Of a stretch of DNA of 64,000 nt, positions 10,110 to 19,900 are shown piece by piece. This DNA is from Desulfonatronum lacustre DSM 10312 (GTDB taxonomy: Bacteria > Desulfobacterota > Desulfovibrionia > Desulfovibrionales > Desulfonatronaceae). Below the pieces are notes generated by a model. It saw only the letters and a program-made list of their open reading frames with translations. It was not told the DNA's origin and searched no databases. Position numbers and translations under genes: made by a program. The stretch's first letter is position 1. The number at the start of each line of letters is the position of its first letter. Location: the NCBI RefSeq assembly GCF_000519265.1, contig NZ_KI912608.1, positions 571,665 through 635,664 of the forward strand, read 5' to 3'.

Positions 10110-10470
10110 GGAGTTCGGGCGAGACGTCGTATCTGCGCCCGATACGTTGATAATTGATGGTTAAAGCAAAAAACAGGTCGGGAGATGCCGTGACAACTTG
10201 GGACGACCTGGGAACGACCTGGAAGGTTTGTTGAGAGCCAAGCCAGGTCCGCGGAAGGAACCGATCTTCTGCTACAGGACCTTTGTTACAAGATGTTGAC
10301 GATATTTTGACAAACAGGTGAAGATTCTATACTTGGCGGTTTCTCCATGGCCGTTCTTGAAGCTTTTTTCCACATCTTACGGCGGATACCCTTGAGCCGC
10401 AACGAGCTGGAGTCGGAGCGCCGATCATAAAGCTCGAAACATTTCCGGAACATAACCTACCCCATACATA
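10110..10470 (+). promoter_or_regulatory. Non-coding divergent region with candidate pit promoter
   Basis: 361 bases without a gene between the kinase and pit. A TTGACA (10307-10312) and TATACT (10328-10333) pair with a 15-base spacer could be a sigma-70 promoter for pit. Just upstream are three TTGTTAC/TGTTGAC/TTTGACA steps about 10-11 bases apart (10282-10312), loosely like a Pho-box array. Both are pattern matches only. Confidence 0.35.
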
Positions 10471-11706
10471 ATGGACCTCGTCACCATCGTCCTGATTCTG
10501 GCTGTTGTCGGAGGCCTGCTGATGGCCTTCAGCATCGGCGCCAACGACGCCGCCAACGCCATGGCCTCCTCCGTGGGTTCACGGGCCATCACCGTCAAAC
10601 AGGCGGTGCTGATTGCTTCCACTCTGGCTTTCGCGGGCGCCGTGTTTCTCGGCGCCAACGTAGCCGCGACCATCTCCAGGGGGATTATCAATCCGGAGAT
10701 GATTCCGGATCAAAATATCCTGATGTTGGGGATGTTGGCGGCGTTGCTTTCTGCCGGGTTGTGGGTACTTCTGGCCACGCTGTTCGGCTTTCCGGTTTCC
10801 ACCACCCATTCCATCGTCGGGAGCATTCTCGGTTTCGGGTTCGTGGCGGGCGGGCCGGAGGTAGTCCGGTGGGGCACAATGGTCGGCATTGTGCTGTCCT
10901 GGATCATTTCACCGTTTTTTGGAGCTTTGCTGGCCTACCTGGTCTTTTCGCACATTCGCAAAAAAGTCTTGAGTGCTCGGGACTTTGTCCGCAACGCCAA
11001 GCTATGGGCCCCTTTTTGGCTGGCCATGACCGTGGTTTTGGTGATGACGTCCTTTTTGCTGAAGATGCCCATGGGCAAGGCCCTTGGAATCAGCGTCTAC
11101 GCCATTTTCGGCTTTGCTTGCGTCGTGGCTGCGGTGGTCTGGGGCGTCGGCTACCTGGTGGTGGGCCGACTTCTGCACGGCGTGGAGCAGGGGCCGGAAT
11201 CCATGGAGGAACTGTTTCGGCGGATGCAGATCGGCATGGCCTGCTACATGGCCCTGTCCCTGGGGGCGAATGACGTGGCCAACGCCATCGGGCCCGTGGC
11301 GGCTATTTGGGTTATCGCCCGAACCGGAGGTTTGGCGGCCACGGCCGAGGTGCCTCTCTGGCTTTTGCTGTTTGGAGGAATGGGCATTGCCGTGGGGGTT
11401 ATGGTGCTCGGGAAGCGGGTCATGTCTACTGTGGGGGAACGGATCACTCTGCTGACCAACACCCGCGGTTTTTCCGTGGGCTTCGGTGCGGCCACCACGG
11501 TTCTGATGGCCTCGAATCTGGGGATGCCGGTTTCCACCACCCATGCTACGGTGGGCGGTGTGGTTGGAGTCGGCCTGGCAAGAGGTTTTGCCGCGGTGGA
11601 TTTTCGGGTTTTGGGGAAAATTGTGATGTACTGGTTGCTGACCGTTCCAATCGCCGCCTTTACGTCCATTGTTATTTTTCAACTATTACGATGGTCCGTG
11701 TATTAA
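10471..11706 (+). CDS. pit: Low-affinity inorganic phosphate transporter, Pit family
   Basis: 411 residues with about ten hydrophobic helices. The two halves carry the family's duplicated signature: SIGANDAANAMASSVGSRAI near residue 23 and LGANDVANAIGPVAAIW near 268, each followed by a later FPVSTTHSIVGS or MPVSTTHATVGG motif. These identify a PiT-type cation-coupled phosphate permease. It starts at an ATG close to the candidate promoter and is followed after 29 bases by a DUF47 gene, its usual partner. Confidence 0.93.
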   Translation: MDLVTIVLILAVVGGLLMAFSIGANDAANAMASSVGSRAITVKQAVLIASTLAFAGAVFLGANVAATISRGIINPEMIPDQNILMLGMLAALLSAGLWVLLATLFGFPVSTTHSIVGSILGFGFVAGGPEVVRWGTMVGIVLSWIISPFFGALLAYLVFSHIRKKVLSARDFVRNAKLWAPFWLAMTVVLVMTSFLLKMPMGKALGISVYAIFGFACVVAAVVWGVGYLVVGRLLHGVEQGPESMEELFRRMQIGMACYMALSLGANDVANAIGPVAAIWVIARTGGLAATAEVPLWLLLFGGMGIAVGVMVLGKRVMSTVGERITLLTNTRGFSVGFGAATTVLMASNLGMPVSTTHATVGGVVGVGLARGFAAVDFRVLGKIVMYWLLTVPIAAFTSIVIFQLLRWSVY

Positions 11707-11735
11707 GAGCGGGCCGCACGCCCACGAGGTGACGT

Positions 11736-12413
11736 ATGCGGGTTCGAATTCCTTTTTTGAGCATGATTGGCGGGCGTTCGCCCATGGACGGTCTGCTGGA
11801 GCACTACAGTCAGGTGGAAGCCGCCATGACGATCATCAACGAGTCGTTGTTGTGCTATATTGGTGGCGGCAGTGCGTGCAAGGAGTTCCAGCTTTTGAAG
11901 CAGGAACTGGATCAGCTTGAGGAAAAGGCGGACAAGATCAAGCGCAACACCCGCAACCATTTGCCCCGCGGTCTGTTCATGGCCGTGGATAAGACCTTGT
12001 TTCTGAACTACACCCGGGCCCAGGACAACATCCTGGACTCGGCCCAGGACGCTCTGGACTGGCTGAACATCCATACGGTGAAGATCCCCGGAACCTTGCG
12101 CACCGGCGGCTTGACCATGGTCGAGGGCGCGATTCGGACCGTGGAACTGCTCAAGCCGGCTCTGGAAGGGACCATCCGGCTACTGCACACGGACTTCGCG
12201 GACCGCCAAGCGGTCAAGGACGGCTACCGGGCCGTGCGCAGCCAGCACAACGACGTGCGCAAGATGAAGTCCTTGCTGTTTCGCGAACTGTTCAGCGCGG
12301 ATATGGAATTCAAGGACGTCTTCCAACTTCTGCATTTTTTCGAATACATGCACGAGATGAGTCACAACGCCGAAGGCTGCGCGGACATCCTGCGGGCGAT
12401 GATCGCGAGATAA
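11736..12413 (+). CDS. DUF47 (PhoU-like) phosphate transport regulator
   Basis: 225 residues, all-helical and PhoU-related, of the DUF47/TIGR00153 family, typically encoded beside Pit. Recognisable parts are the N-terminal IPFLSMIGGRSPMDGLLEHY and the regularly spaced acidic helices (KQELDQLEEKADKIKRNTRN). The family is thought to modulate Pit activity. Short spacing (29 bases) indicates a pit-DUF47 operon ending at the terminator near 12550. Confidence 0.88.
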   Translation: MRVRIPFLSMIGGRSPMDGLLEHYSQVEAAMTIINESLLCYIGGGSACKEFQLLKQELDQLEEKADKIKRNTRNHLPRGLFMAVDKTLFLNYTRAQDNILDSAQDALDWLNIHTVKIPGTLRTGGLTMVEGAIRTVELLKPALEGTIRLLHTDFADRQAVKDGYRAVRSQHNDVRKMKSLLFRELFSADMEFKDVFQLLHFFEYMHEMSHNAEGCADILRAMIAR

Positions 12414-12423
12414 AGGGAAGAAG

Positions 12424-12672
12424 TCAGAATTCAGGAGCCAGGAGCCAGAATTCAGGAGGTGGAGTGCCCGGAGGTTTGCCCTTCATTCCGTTTTGATTTG
12501 CGAAAAAATGAACAAGCTTTCATGTGGCTGACGGCCTCATGAAACACTTAAAAAAGGTAGCTCGCAAGAGCTGCCTTTTGTTTTTTCCGCCTGTAGGGGC
12601 GCGGCACGCCGTGCCCCTACAGGCTCCTGCATTCTGAGTTCTGACTCCTGAATTCTGACTCCTGAATTCTCA
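12424..12672. repeat. Small intergenic repeats and palindrome
   Basis: Copies of a short unit (GAATTCAGGAGYCAG) lie at 12428-12456 and, in the opposite orientation, at 12636-12670. They bracket the terminator and a near-perfect palindrome at 12590-12623 (CCTGTAGGGGC ... GCCCCTACAGG). Such GAATTC/AGGAGTCAG strings and GTAGGGGC palindromes are typical of dispersed intergenic repeats. No gene is present in 12414-12685. Confidence 0.6.
12548..12582 (+). terminator. Intrinsic terminator after the pit operon
   Basis: Stem GGTAGCTC / GAGCTGCC with loop GCAA, preceded by A-rich and followed by T-rich sequence (CTTTTGTTTTTT). Confidence 0.85.
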
Positions 12673-12685
12673 ATTCCCCCTCATC

Positions 12686-15343
12686 TCAATACTTCACCGT
12701 ATTCGGGTGGTGGAAGTCGTAGTACATTTCCTCGATGTGGCAGACCGCGCAGTTGTCACGGCTGCCGATCACGCCCTTGTTGCCCTGGTATTGCAGGGGC
12801 TGGACGGCGTCCAGGTCCGGGTGGAACGCGTTTACTGCCGGGTATTCGGCGTGGGTGGGGCCGTGGCAGGCCTGGCACATCAGGCCGGATTCGTCGGTGC
12901 GCAGGCGGTACAGTCCCGAAGGGCCGCGGACCCAGTCGTTGAAGGCGGAAACGTCGCGACTTACGGGGCGTTCATAGTCCACGTGGCAGGACAGGCAGTC
13001 CGGCTGGTCGTTCCACGGCGTGCGCGGGTTGATGTCGTCCACCGTGCTGACCACCCGGGGCCGCAGGTCGCGCATCAGCCGCTGGGCCTGGGGCTTGCCG
13101 GCCTCTTGTTCGCCCTTGAGCAGGGTCAGGGCGTGGTCTTCCAGGGTGCCGTGGCAATGGGTGCAGGTCAGTCCGACCTCACTGGCGTGGACCCCTCGGG
13201 CGCAGTACGTGAAGCTGTCCGGCCCGGTGGGGTGGCAGGCGTGGCAGGGTTCCGGGCCGGGGCGGTCCAGCAGGTAGTGGACGTGGAAGCCGTGGATGGC
13301 CGCGGGCAGATTCAGCCGCTGGGGGTCGCCCTCGGCGTTCAGCAGCGGATCCGGGTGGCAGCTTTGGCAGAGTACCGGATTGCCCTGTTCGGCCTGGGCC
13401 AGCAAGGTGGTTCCGTGGCGACGGTCATGCACGGCCAGGACGTCCGAGGCCGTGTCCGCGGCAATGCCCATGGCCCCGTCCCGACGCCAGGTTCCGCCGT
13501 GACAGTTGTGACAGCCCACCTCGGTGGAGACCGGGGCGACGGCCTGGGTCATGGCCAGCAACTCGCCGGTTTCGGCGTTCCGGGCCTCAATGGTGAAGAT
13601 CGGATAGGGATTCAGGGAGCCGTCGTCCGCATAGGGCAGGACCGGAATTCCGCTGGCCATGAAGGTCCGGAAGGTCGGGTTGAGGGTCATTTCCCCGGTC
13701 AGTCCCATTCCGGTGGGCCCCACGTTGCGCGGCAGTTCCTTGCCGATCAGGGAGTCCGCGTAGTCCCAGAACTCCACCTGGGAGGCCGGGTCCCTGGAGC
13801 CCGGAGGCGCGGTGTAGGTGATGACCACGTTCTCGGTGACGATTTCCGGCTGGAAATCCCGGCGGACCAACTGGGCGTAAAGCGTACTGCCCGGGGGCAG
13901 CAGGGACCAGTGGGCGTCGCAGTCCGTGATGCACTTTTCGCCCAGGTTGCACCAGGCCAGCAGCACATACTCGTCCTGGTCCGGATCAAAGGGCGGGATG
14001 GTCACCTCGGCTGTTTGTTCCGGTCGTTGAGGCAGCCCTTGATCCGGAAGGGGCGCTTCCCGCTTGTGGACCGCGTGAACCAGAAAGTTGGCCAGGGCGT
14101 CGCGTTCCTGGGGCGTGCCCGCGAAGCGGGGCATGTATTCGTAGACCCGGCCGATGCCGGAGATCATCGCGTCCATGCCGAAGACCCCGAACTTGGCGGT
14201 CAGCGGACGGATGTCGTTGAGCGGACCATCGATGGAATGGCAGGACGAACACTGCCCTCGGAACAGCTCCCGTCCGGCGGCCTGCTTGTTGGCCTCGGTG
14301 ATTTCCCGGTGTTGGGTCCACTTGGCGGACTGGAGGTATCCGGCCTGGGTGATGGCGTCCTCGGTGCCCTTGATGATGGCGTTGGAGTACATGTGGCCGT
14401 AGATCACGTAGGGTCGGCGCCCGGCCTCGCGGATCATCTCGAAGCTGCCCATGTAGAACAGGCCGATGGCCAGCAGGACCAAGGCCATGGGCCGTTTGAT
14501 CCCCGCGGGCATGCGCACGGCCATGATCAGGCCGCCGATGAACAGCAGGGCCGATATCCACAAAAAGCCCTGGAAGTAGGGCACGATTTCCGGGTTGCGG
14601 CCCAGGATCATGGCCGTGGGACCTTCGGGCAGGATGGACACGTACCACCAGCCGGAGAGCAGCAGAAAGCCGAAGGGAACCAGCAGCCACTTGGCGCAGT
14701 GCCGGACCAGGGTTTCGCGCAGTTCCGGGTCCTTTTCCCAGGTGGCGGTGACAAAGCCGTAGAGTCCGGCCAGGATTAGGGCGATGAAGGTCCGGAAGGC
14801 CAGGGCCGGCCAAAAGGACGGATTAAAGAAGCCGTCCCAGAAGTCCCGGGTGGTCAGCCAGTCTCCGGGGGTGAGCATGAAGCCGATGATCCCGTTGATC
14901 ATGAACAGGGACATCCAGGCAAAGAAGAAATACAGCCAGCCGATGAGCATGTGCCGACGGGGCTCCATTTTACCGAAGGTGTAGAAGTAGACGAAGATGG
15001 CCACGATCTCGGCCAGAAAAAAGACCCACTCGATGGCCCAGGCAAAGACGAAGGTGTGGATCAGCTGGGAGGTGGCCGCCGGGGCGACCAGGGAAATGGT
15101 GAACCAGATGCCCACCCCGGTCAGGGCCCCGAAAACCAGGGTCACGATCAGGAAGAACTTGGCGTGGCGGTGGGTGTAGTCCAGGATGCCTCGGTTGTTT
15201 TCCCGTAAGCCCTTGCGCTCGGTGAGCACCAGAAACAGCCCCCCGCCGATGGCGAAGTGGGCGATGAAGACATGGATGATGGCGATGACCGCGATGAGCA
15301 GGCCGCCGCCGGCCCAATACAGTTCCCAGACAGGATAACTCAT
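12686..15343 (-). CDS. CydA-like quinol module fused to octaheme cytochrome c
   Basis: 885 residues. The first about 340 form a membrane module like subunit I of cytochrome bd: IIHVFIAHFAIGGG near residue 24, FGALTGVGIWFTIS, an AIEWVFFLAE helix, MINGIIGFMLTPGDW, and AGRRPYVIYG in place of the CydA GRQPW motif. The remainder is periplasmic and holds eight CXXCH heme sites: CSSCH, CHNCH, CQSCH, CHACH, CTHCH, CLSCH, CQACH, CAVCH. The long quinol-loop insertion is absent. It probably passes electrons from menaquinol to a periplasmic heme chain rather than to oxygen; that is inference. Its ATG overlaps the stop of the upstream gene by four bases (ATGA). Confidence 0.82.
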   Translation of the reverse strand: MSYPVWELYWAGGGLLIAVIAIIHVFIAHFAIGGGLFLVLTERKGLRENNRGILDYTHRHAKFFLIVTLVFGALTGVGIWFTISLVAPAATSQLIHTFVFAWAIEWVFFLAEIVAIFVYFYTFGKMEPRRHMLIGWLYFFFAWMSLFMINGIIGFMLTPGDWLTTRDFWDGFFNPSFWPALAFRTFIALILAGLYGFVTATWEKDPELRETLVRHCAKWLLVPFGFLLLSGWWYVSILPEGPTAMILGRNPEIVPYFQGFLWISALLFIGGLIMAVRMPAGIKRPMALVLLAIGLFYMGSFEMIREAGRRPYVIYGHMYSNAIIKGTEDAITQAGYLQSAKWTQHREITEANKQAAGRELFRGQCSSCHSIDGPLNDIRPLTAKFGVFGMDAMISGIGRVYEYMPRFAGTPQERDALANFLVHAVHKREAPLPDQGLPQRPEQTAEVTIPPFDPDQDEYVLLAWCNLGEKCITDCDAHWSLLPPGSTLYAQLVRRDFQPEIVTENVVITYTAPPGSRDPASQVEFWDYADSLIGKELPRNVGPTGMGLTGEMTLNPTFRTFMASGIPVLPYADDGSLNPYPIFTIEARNAETGELLAMTQAVAPVSTEVGCHNCHGGTWRRDGAMGIAADTASDVLAVHDRRHGTTLLAQAEQGNPVLCQSCHPDPLLNAEGDPQRLNLPAAIHGFHVHYLLDRPGPEPCHACHPTGPDSFTYCARGVHASEVGLTCTHCHGTLEDHALTLLKGEQEAGKPQAQRLMRDLRPRVVSTVDDINPRTPWNDQPDCLSCHVDYERPVSRDVSAFNDWVRGPSGLYRLRTDESGLMCQACHGPTHAEYPAVNAFHPDLDAVQPLQYQGNKGVIGSRDNCAVCHIEEMYYDFHHPNTVKY

Positions 15344-16413
15344 GAGCGCACCTCCTTCCCGGCCATCGCGCCTTGTTTGAGCATCCAGGCAATGGCCCCC
15401 AGCCCCAGGACCAGGGTGATGATGAACAGGATCAGGGGCAGCTGTTCATTGGTCACGACCCGGTCGCTGACCTGAAAATACGGGCTGAGATAGGCGTCCC
15501 GAAGCAGGTCGCGCTGGTAGACCATCACGGAAACCGTGGCTACCAGCAGGCCCGTGGTCAGGTAGACCTTTTGGCGCATGGCCGTGATCACGCTAAGCAC
15601 GGCCAGGGAAACGCCGACCAGCAGGACGGCCGTATGCAGGTTCGATCCGCCCATGAACAGCAGGAGAATGGGTTGGGGCAAGGCCACCAGAAACCAGATG
15701 CCCACGGCGACCTGGACCATGGTGGCGTAGGCGAACCAGGCCATGCCGTGGGTCACCCAGCGCCGGGCGTCGGGTTCGCCCCGGGCGGCCTTGTGCTGCC
15801 AGAGCAGGGCCAGAAACAGCCCGGCCACGGCCAGGGAGGCGACCACGAAATGCAGGTAGCGGGGGATCAGGGTGGGATCGCCCAGGTTGAGCAAGGTCCC
15901 GTCCGGTCGATCAAAATAGCCCGGCCAGACATCGGGCCTGAGCATCAGGGTCATGTTGTTGGTGTAAATGAAGGCCGTGGCCAGCAGACAGACCGCGGTC
16001 ACGGCGATGAACACCGTGCGCAGCGCCCCCAGGGAGACGTATTTGAAATCGTAGATGTAGGCGCTGACATAGGCCAGCATGACCAAGCCGACCACGGCCA
16101 GCCAATACACGGCCATGAGCACGCTGCTGGTGTACAGGAACTGACCGTAGAGCACCTGCAGGAACAACAGCGGAGCCACACCGAAGTTTACGGTGAAGGC
16201 CACGATGAACGGCAGCTTCCGGGAAATATCCACGGTCAACGGCTCGGTCTCGGCCTTGCCCCGCAGGTGGTGGACCAGGGCGATGACCGACGAGCCGAGC
16301 ATGACGTTCATGAACAGCAGGTGGATGATGAAGGTGAGCAGCAAAAAGCCGTAGAACCAACCCCATGCAACGGGAATGGGCAGGGCCTCGGGGATCAGTG
16401 CGGCGGGGTCCAT
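15340..16413 (-). CDS. Second CydA-like membrane subunit
   Basis: A 357-residue integral membrane protein with about nine hydrophobic helices and no CXXCH. Segments align by eye with CydA: FIIHLLFMNVMLGSS near the N-terminus, VNFGVAPLLFLQVLYGQF, and PRYLHFVVASLAVAG, which keeps a histidine where CydA has its heme b ligand before TVAAG. The partner encoded downstream has Arg at that point. The two genes overlap (ATGA) and form an operon, so the products are likely one heterodimeric membrane complex. Not CydB: it shows no resemblance to that subunit's pattern. Confidence 0.7.
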   Translation of the reverse strand: MDPAALIPEALPIPVAWGWFYGFLLLTFIIHLLFMNVMLGSSVIALVHHLRGKAETEPLTVDISRKLPFIVAFTVNFGVAPLLFLQVLYGQFLYTSSVLMAVYWLAVVGLVMLAYVSAYIYDFKYVSLGALRTVFIAVTAVCLLATAFIYTNNMTLMLRPDVWPGYFDRPDGTLLNLGDPTLIPRYLHFVVASLAVAGLFLALLWQHKAARGEPDARRWVTHGMAWFAYATMVQVAVGIWFLVALPQPILLLFMGGSNLHTAVLLVGVSLAVLSVITAMRQKVYLTTGLLVATVSVMVYQRDLLRDAYLSPYFQVSDRVVTNEQLPLILFIITLVLGLGAIAWMLKQGAMAGKEVRS

Positions 16414-16433
16414 AATGCGTCTCCAGGTTTAGC

Positions 16434-16580
16434 AGTCCGTTGAAAAACTCCCAATTGCTGCGTCGCTGCAAAAAGTTCAAACTCTCACGTATGAATAAAT
16501 ACGCTTCGACCTTGAACTTTTTTTGCTCCTTGCACTTGGGGTTTTTGAACGGACTGCCGGATAAGGACTTTTTCAACACC
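16434..16580 (+). repeat. Dispersed repeat family A, copy 1
   Basis: Begins AGTCCGTTGAAAAACTCCC. An internal inverted end, GTTTTTGAACGGACT, lies at 16541-16555, and a second outer arm, GGACTTTTTCAAC, at 16565-16577. Near-identical sequence recurs at 29671-29807 and, on the other strand, at 49044-49345. No open frame of its own. Confidence 0.85.
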
Positions 16581-16948
16581 CAGTTAGTGTGCGGCAATAC
16601 CGCTACCTTCATCATGCCGGGGAATCAAGCATGGCTGATGAGGATCCATTTCCGGCTTCAGGAAGGGCCGAAACGCGGCGGCCTGTGGCAGATCAAGGAA
16701 CTCCGCGTCTCCAAAATCCTTGAAACAGTTCCTTGTTTTCATCACTTCATGTTTTATTCAATGAAGTGGAAAAAGAGCCTCAAAAGGGACATTGCAGGTT
16801 GTTTCGTGTTGAGTCGTTTTTTGCTAAAAATCTCACAAATCTTATTCAACAGAAGTCTCTCCAGGCACCCCGCGTCTTCGACTTCTCCCATTCTCCCTAC
16901 GGGCCGAAAATAAAAACTGATCATGTCAGAATCACAATGGAGCTGCCC
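16581..16948. other. Non-coding stretch before the multi-PAS kinase
   Basis: About 370 bases, more AT-rich than the neighbours. The kinase frame is open back to 16733, but the extension has no recognisable domain or ribosome-binding site. No promoter stands out. Confidence 0.4.
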
Positions 16949-19900
16949 ATGTACGCCACCCCACCTCTCAGGTGCAATAACGAACCTCCTGCCGGCCTAG
17001 ATTTTCGGAACATCTTCGACAACGCCCCCATCGGCATTTTCACGTCCACGCTAGATGGCCGCTTCACCTCGGCGAACCTCTTCCTGGCTCGAATGTTCGG
17101 CTATGAGTCGCCCGAGGTGTTGTTGGAGTCAGTTACGGATATTGCCTCTCAAATCTATGTTGACCCGGAAGATCGAAAGCAACTCTCGCGACTCCTGGAA
17201 GTTCACGATACAACGATTAAAAATGAATGCCGATTCCGTCATCGTGACGGGACGGTATTTTGGGGCAGCAGGAACGTACAAGCTGTCAGGGAGCAAGACG
17301 GAAGAGTCGTGTCTTATTTTGGTTTTATCACGGACATTGCCGGAATTTTTCAGGACGTTGCCGAGCAGAGGAAGATCGAGAACGATTTGCGGGTGAGCGA
17401 GGAACGGTTCAGATTAAGCATGGATGCCACCAGTGACGGGGTCTGGGACTGGGATATTCAGACGGACCAAGTCTATTACAGTCCGGGTTATGTCAGGATG
17501 CTCGGTTATGAGGCCAGCGATGTTCCCGGACATCTGAACTCATGGCTTGATCTTATCCACCCGGAGGACAAGCAAAAAGCCATTGAAGCGAACAGGGACT
17601 GCATTGAAAATAGAATTGAGTCCTTTGCTGTCGAATTTCGCATGCAAGCCAGGGATGGAGCCTGGAAATGGATTTTTGGACGTGGCCGTGCGGTGACAAG
17701 GGATGCATCAGGCCGGGCAATTCGCATGATAGGCACCCATCAAGATATTACCGAGCGCAAGCAAAATGAAGAAAAGTTGCTGGTGTACAAGGCGGCAGTG
17801 GAACAGTCCATCGATGGTATCGCCTTGGCTGACATGGATGGTGTTCTTCGGTTTGTGAACAAAGCATGGGCAGAGATGCACGGCTACTCTGCTGAAGAAC
17901 TCGTCGGCCAGCACCTGAGTGTCTCCCACACTCCGGAGCAGATGGAGCATGAAGTCGCTCCTCATTTCGAAACATTGATCACAACCGGCTCGTGGCAAGG
18001 CGAGTTGGGGCATGCCCGCAAGGATGGGTCAACGTTTCCGGCGTACATGACGACGACAGTCCTTAGAGGGGAGGATAAGCCGCTCAGTGTGGTTGCTACC
18101 GTCCGCGATATTACCAAAAAGGTCAAAATTCGTGAGCGACAGCGTTTCCACAATCACTTCCGCGCCCTGACGGCTGAAGCATCTTCGCGCTTTGTACTGA
18201 TTCATGATGGCGATACCTTCGATGATGCTGTTGGCTACGTGCTGGAATCACTGGGAAAACTGTTCGATGTGGACCGAAGCTATCTCTTGCGCTTTTCCGA
18301 AGACCTCTCCACGATGACCAATACGCACGAGTGGTGCGCTTCCGGTATCTCTCCACAAATTGACCGCATGCAGAACTATCCCACAGACCACTTTCCTTGG
18401 ATGATGCGTCGCATGAAAGGACTGCGACCGGTGCATATCCCTGATGTGAACGAATTGCCGGACGAGGCAGCCGCGGAAAGGACGGAGTTTCATTTCCAGG
18501 ACATCCAGTCCTTGCTCTGCCTGCCAATATATTGTGACCAGAAGAAGCTGATCGGTTTCATGGGCTTCGACGCCGTCCGCTCGCCTCATGTCTGGCATTT
18601 GGAGCAGATCGTCCTGCTCCAAATGCTTGCCGAGATTCTCGGAAGCGTGATCTCCCGCATGGAAGCCATGAACGCTTTGGCAGAGAGCGAAGCAAGGTTT
18701 CGCTTTCTGGCTGAAAACGCCGGAGACTTCATCTATAAAATGACTCTCCCGGATGGCGTATATGAATATGCCAGCCCCTCTGCCAAGGCAGTCACAGGAT
18801 ATGCCCAGGAAGAATTTTATGACAATCCGGGATTGATCCACACGATTATTCATCCTGAAAGCCGCGACTATTTGAACGAGCAGTGGAAATCCGTTCTCGA
18901 AGGCGATGAGTCTGGTTTTTTCGAATACCGGATTGTTGATCCTCATGGAGATGTCAGATGGCTTTCCCAGACCAACACCTATCTGAAAGACGATAGCGGG
19001 AGCATCATCAGCTTGGCTGGCATTGTCCGTGACGTCACCAAAAGTAAAAATGACGAAGAGGCGATACGCAAGCAAACAGCACTGCTTGAAGCCATTTTGG
19101 ACAATATTCCGGACATCATGAGCGTCAAGTGTCCGGATATGAGCATCATTCGTTACAACAAGGCCGGATATCGTTTTCTTGGCAAGACCAAGGAGCAGGT
19201 TTACGGCAGAAAATGTTACGAAGTCATTGGCAGTAAAATGATGTGTCAGCCATGTGCAAGCCGTGAAGCAATACTATCGAAAAAAATGGTGGTCTTGGAG
19301 CAATACTTGCCTGATCTGAATAGACATATGAACTGTCGGGCCAATCCGATTCTGAATGCGGACGGCGAGGTTGAATATACGGTGGAACTGATACAGGACA
19401 TCACGGATCGCAAGCAGGCGGAGGAGAAAATCAACCACATCAATCAACAGCTTCACCAAGCCAACGCGGAAAAGGACCAGCTTCTCGCCGTCATTGCCCA
19501 TGATCTCAAGTCCCCCATGTCCGGCATCGTGCTCTCGATGGAAATGCTGGCCACCCAACCTGGGGTAATGTCCGAAGTGGAGTTCCGGCTCCTTGCAACG
19601 GAACTGCATAAGACCGCCAGAAACACCTTCGAATTGATGGAAGACCTCCTGCAATGGGCGCGCTTGCAACAGGGAGGCATCAACTACTCGCCCACGCCGT
19701 GCAACCTCAAGGATATGGTCGACAGGACAATCTCCACGGCCCAAGGCGTAGCCAAGGGCAAGGACATCGGCATCCGCGTGGACATTGCGCAAAACCTGCG
19801 TGCCCTGATCGACCAGCCCATGATCAGGACCGTGATCCGCAATATCCTGTTGAACGCCCTCAAATTCACCCCGCGCGGCGGAGAAATCGTCATCAGGGCT

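Noticed and set aside
11730-11760. tRNA T-arm-like GGGTTCGAATTCC
   Set aside because: It is the 5' end of the DUF47 gene and no cloverleaf can be drawn around it.
12707-14779. A 690-residue open frame antisense to the octaheme cytochrome gene
   Set aside because: The opposite strand has eight CXXCH sites, membrane helices and an operon partner. The antisense frame is a GC-rich shadow without domains.
15373-16443. A 356-residue open frame antisense to the second CydA-like subunit
   Set aside because: Gln/Gly/His-rich shadow of a membrane protein; no plausible domain.
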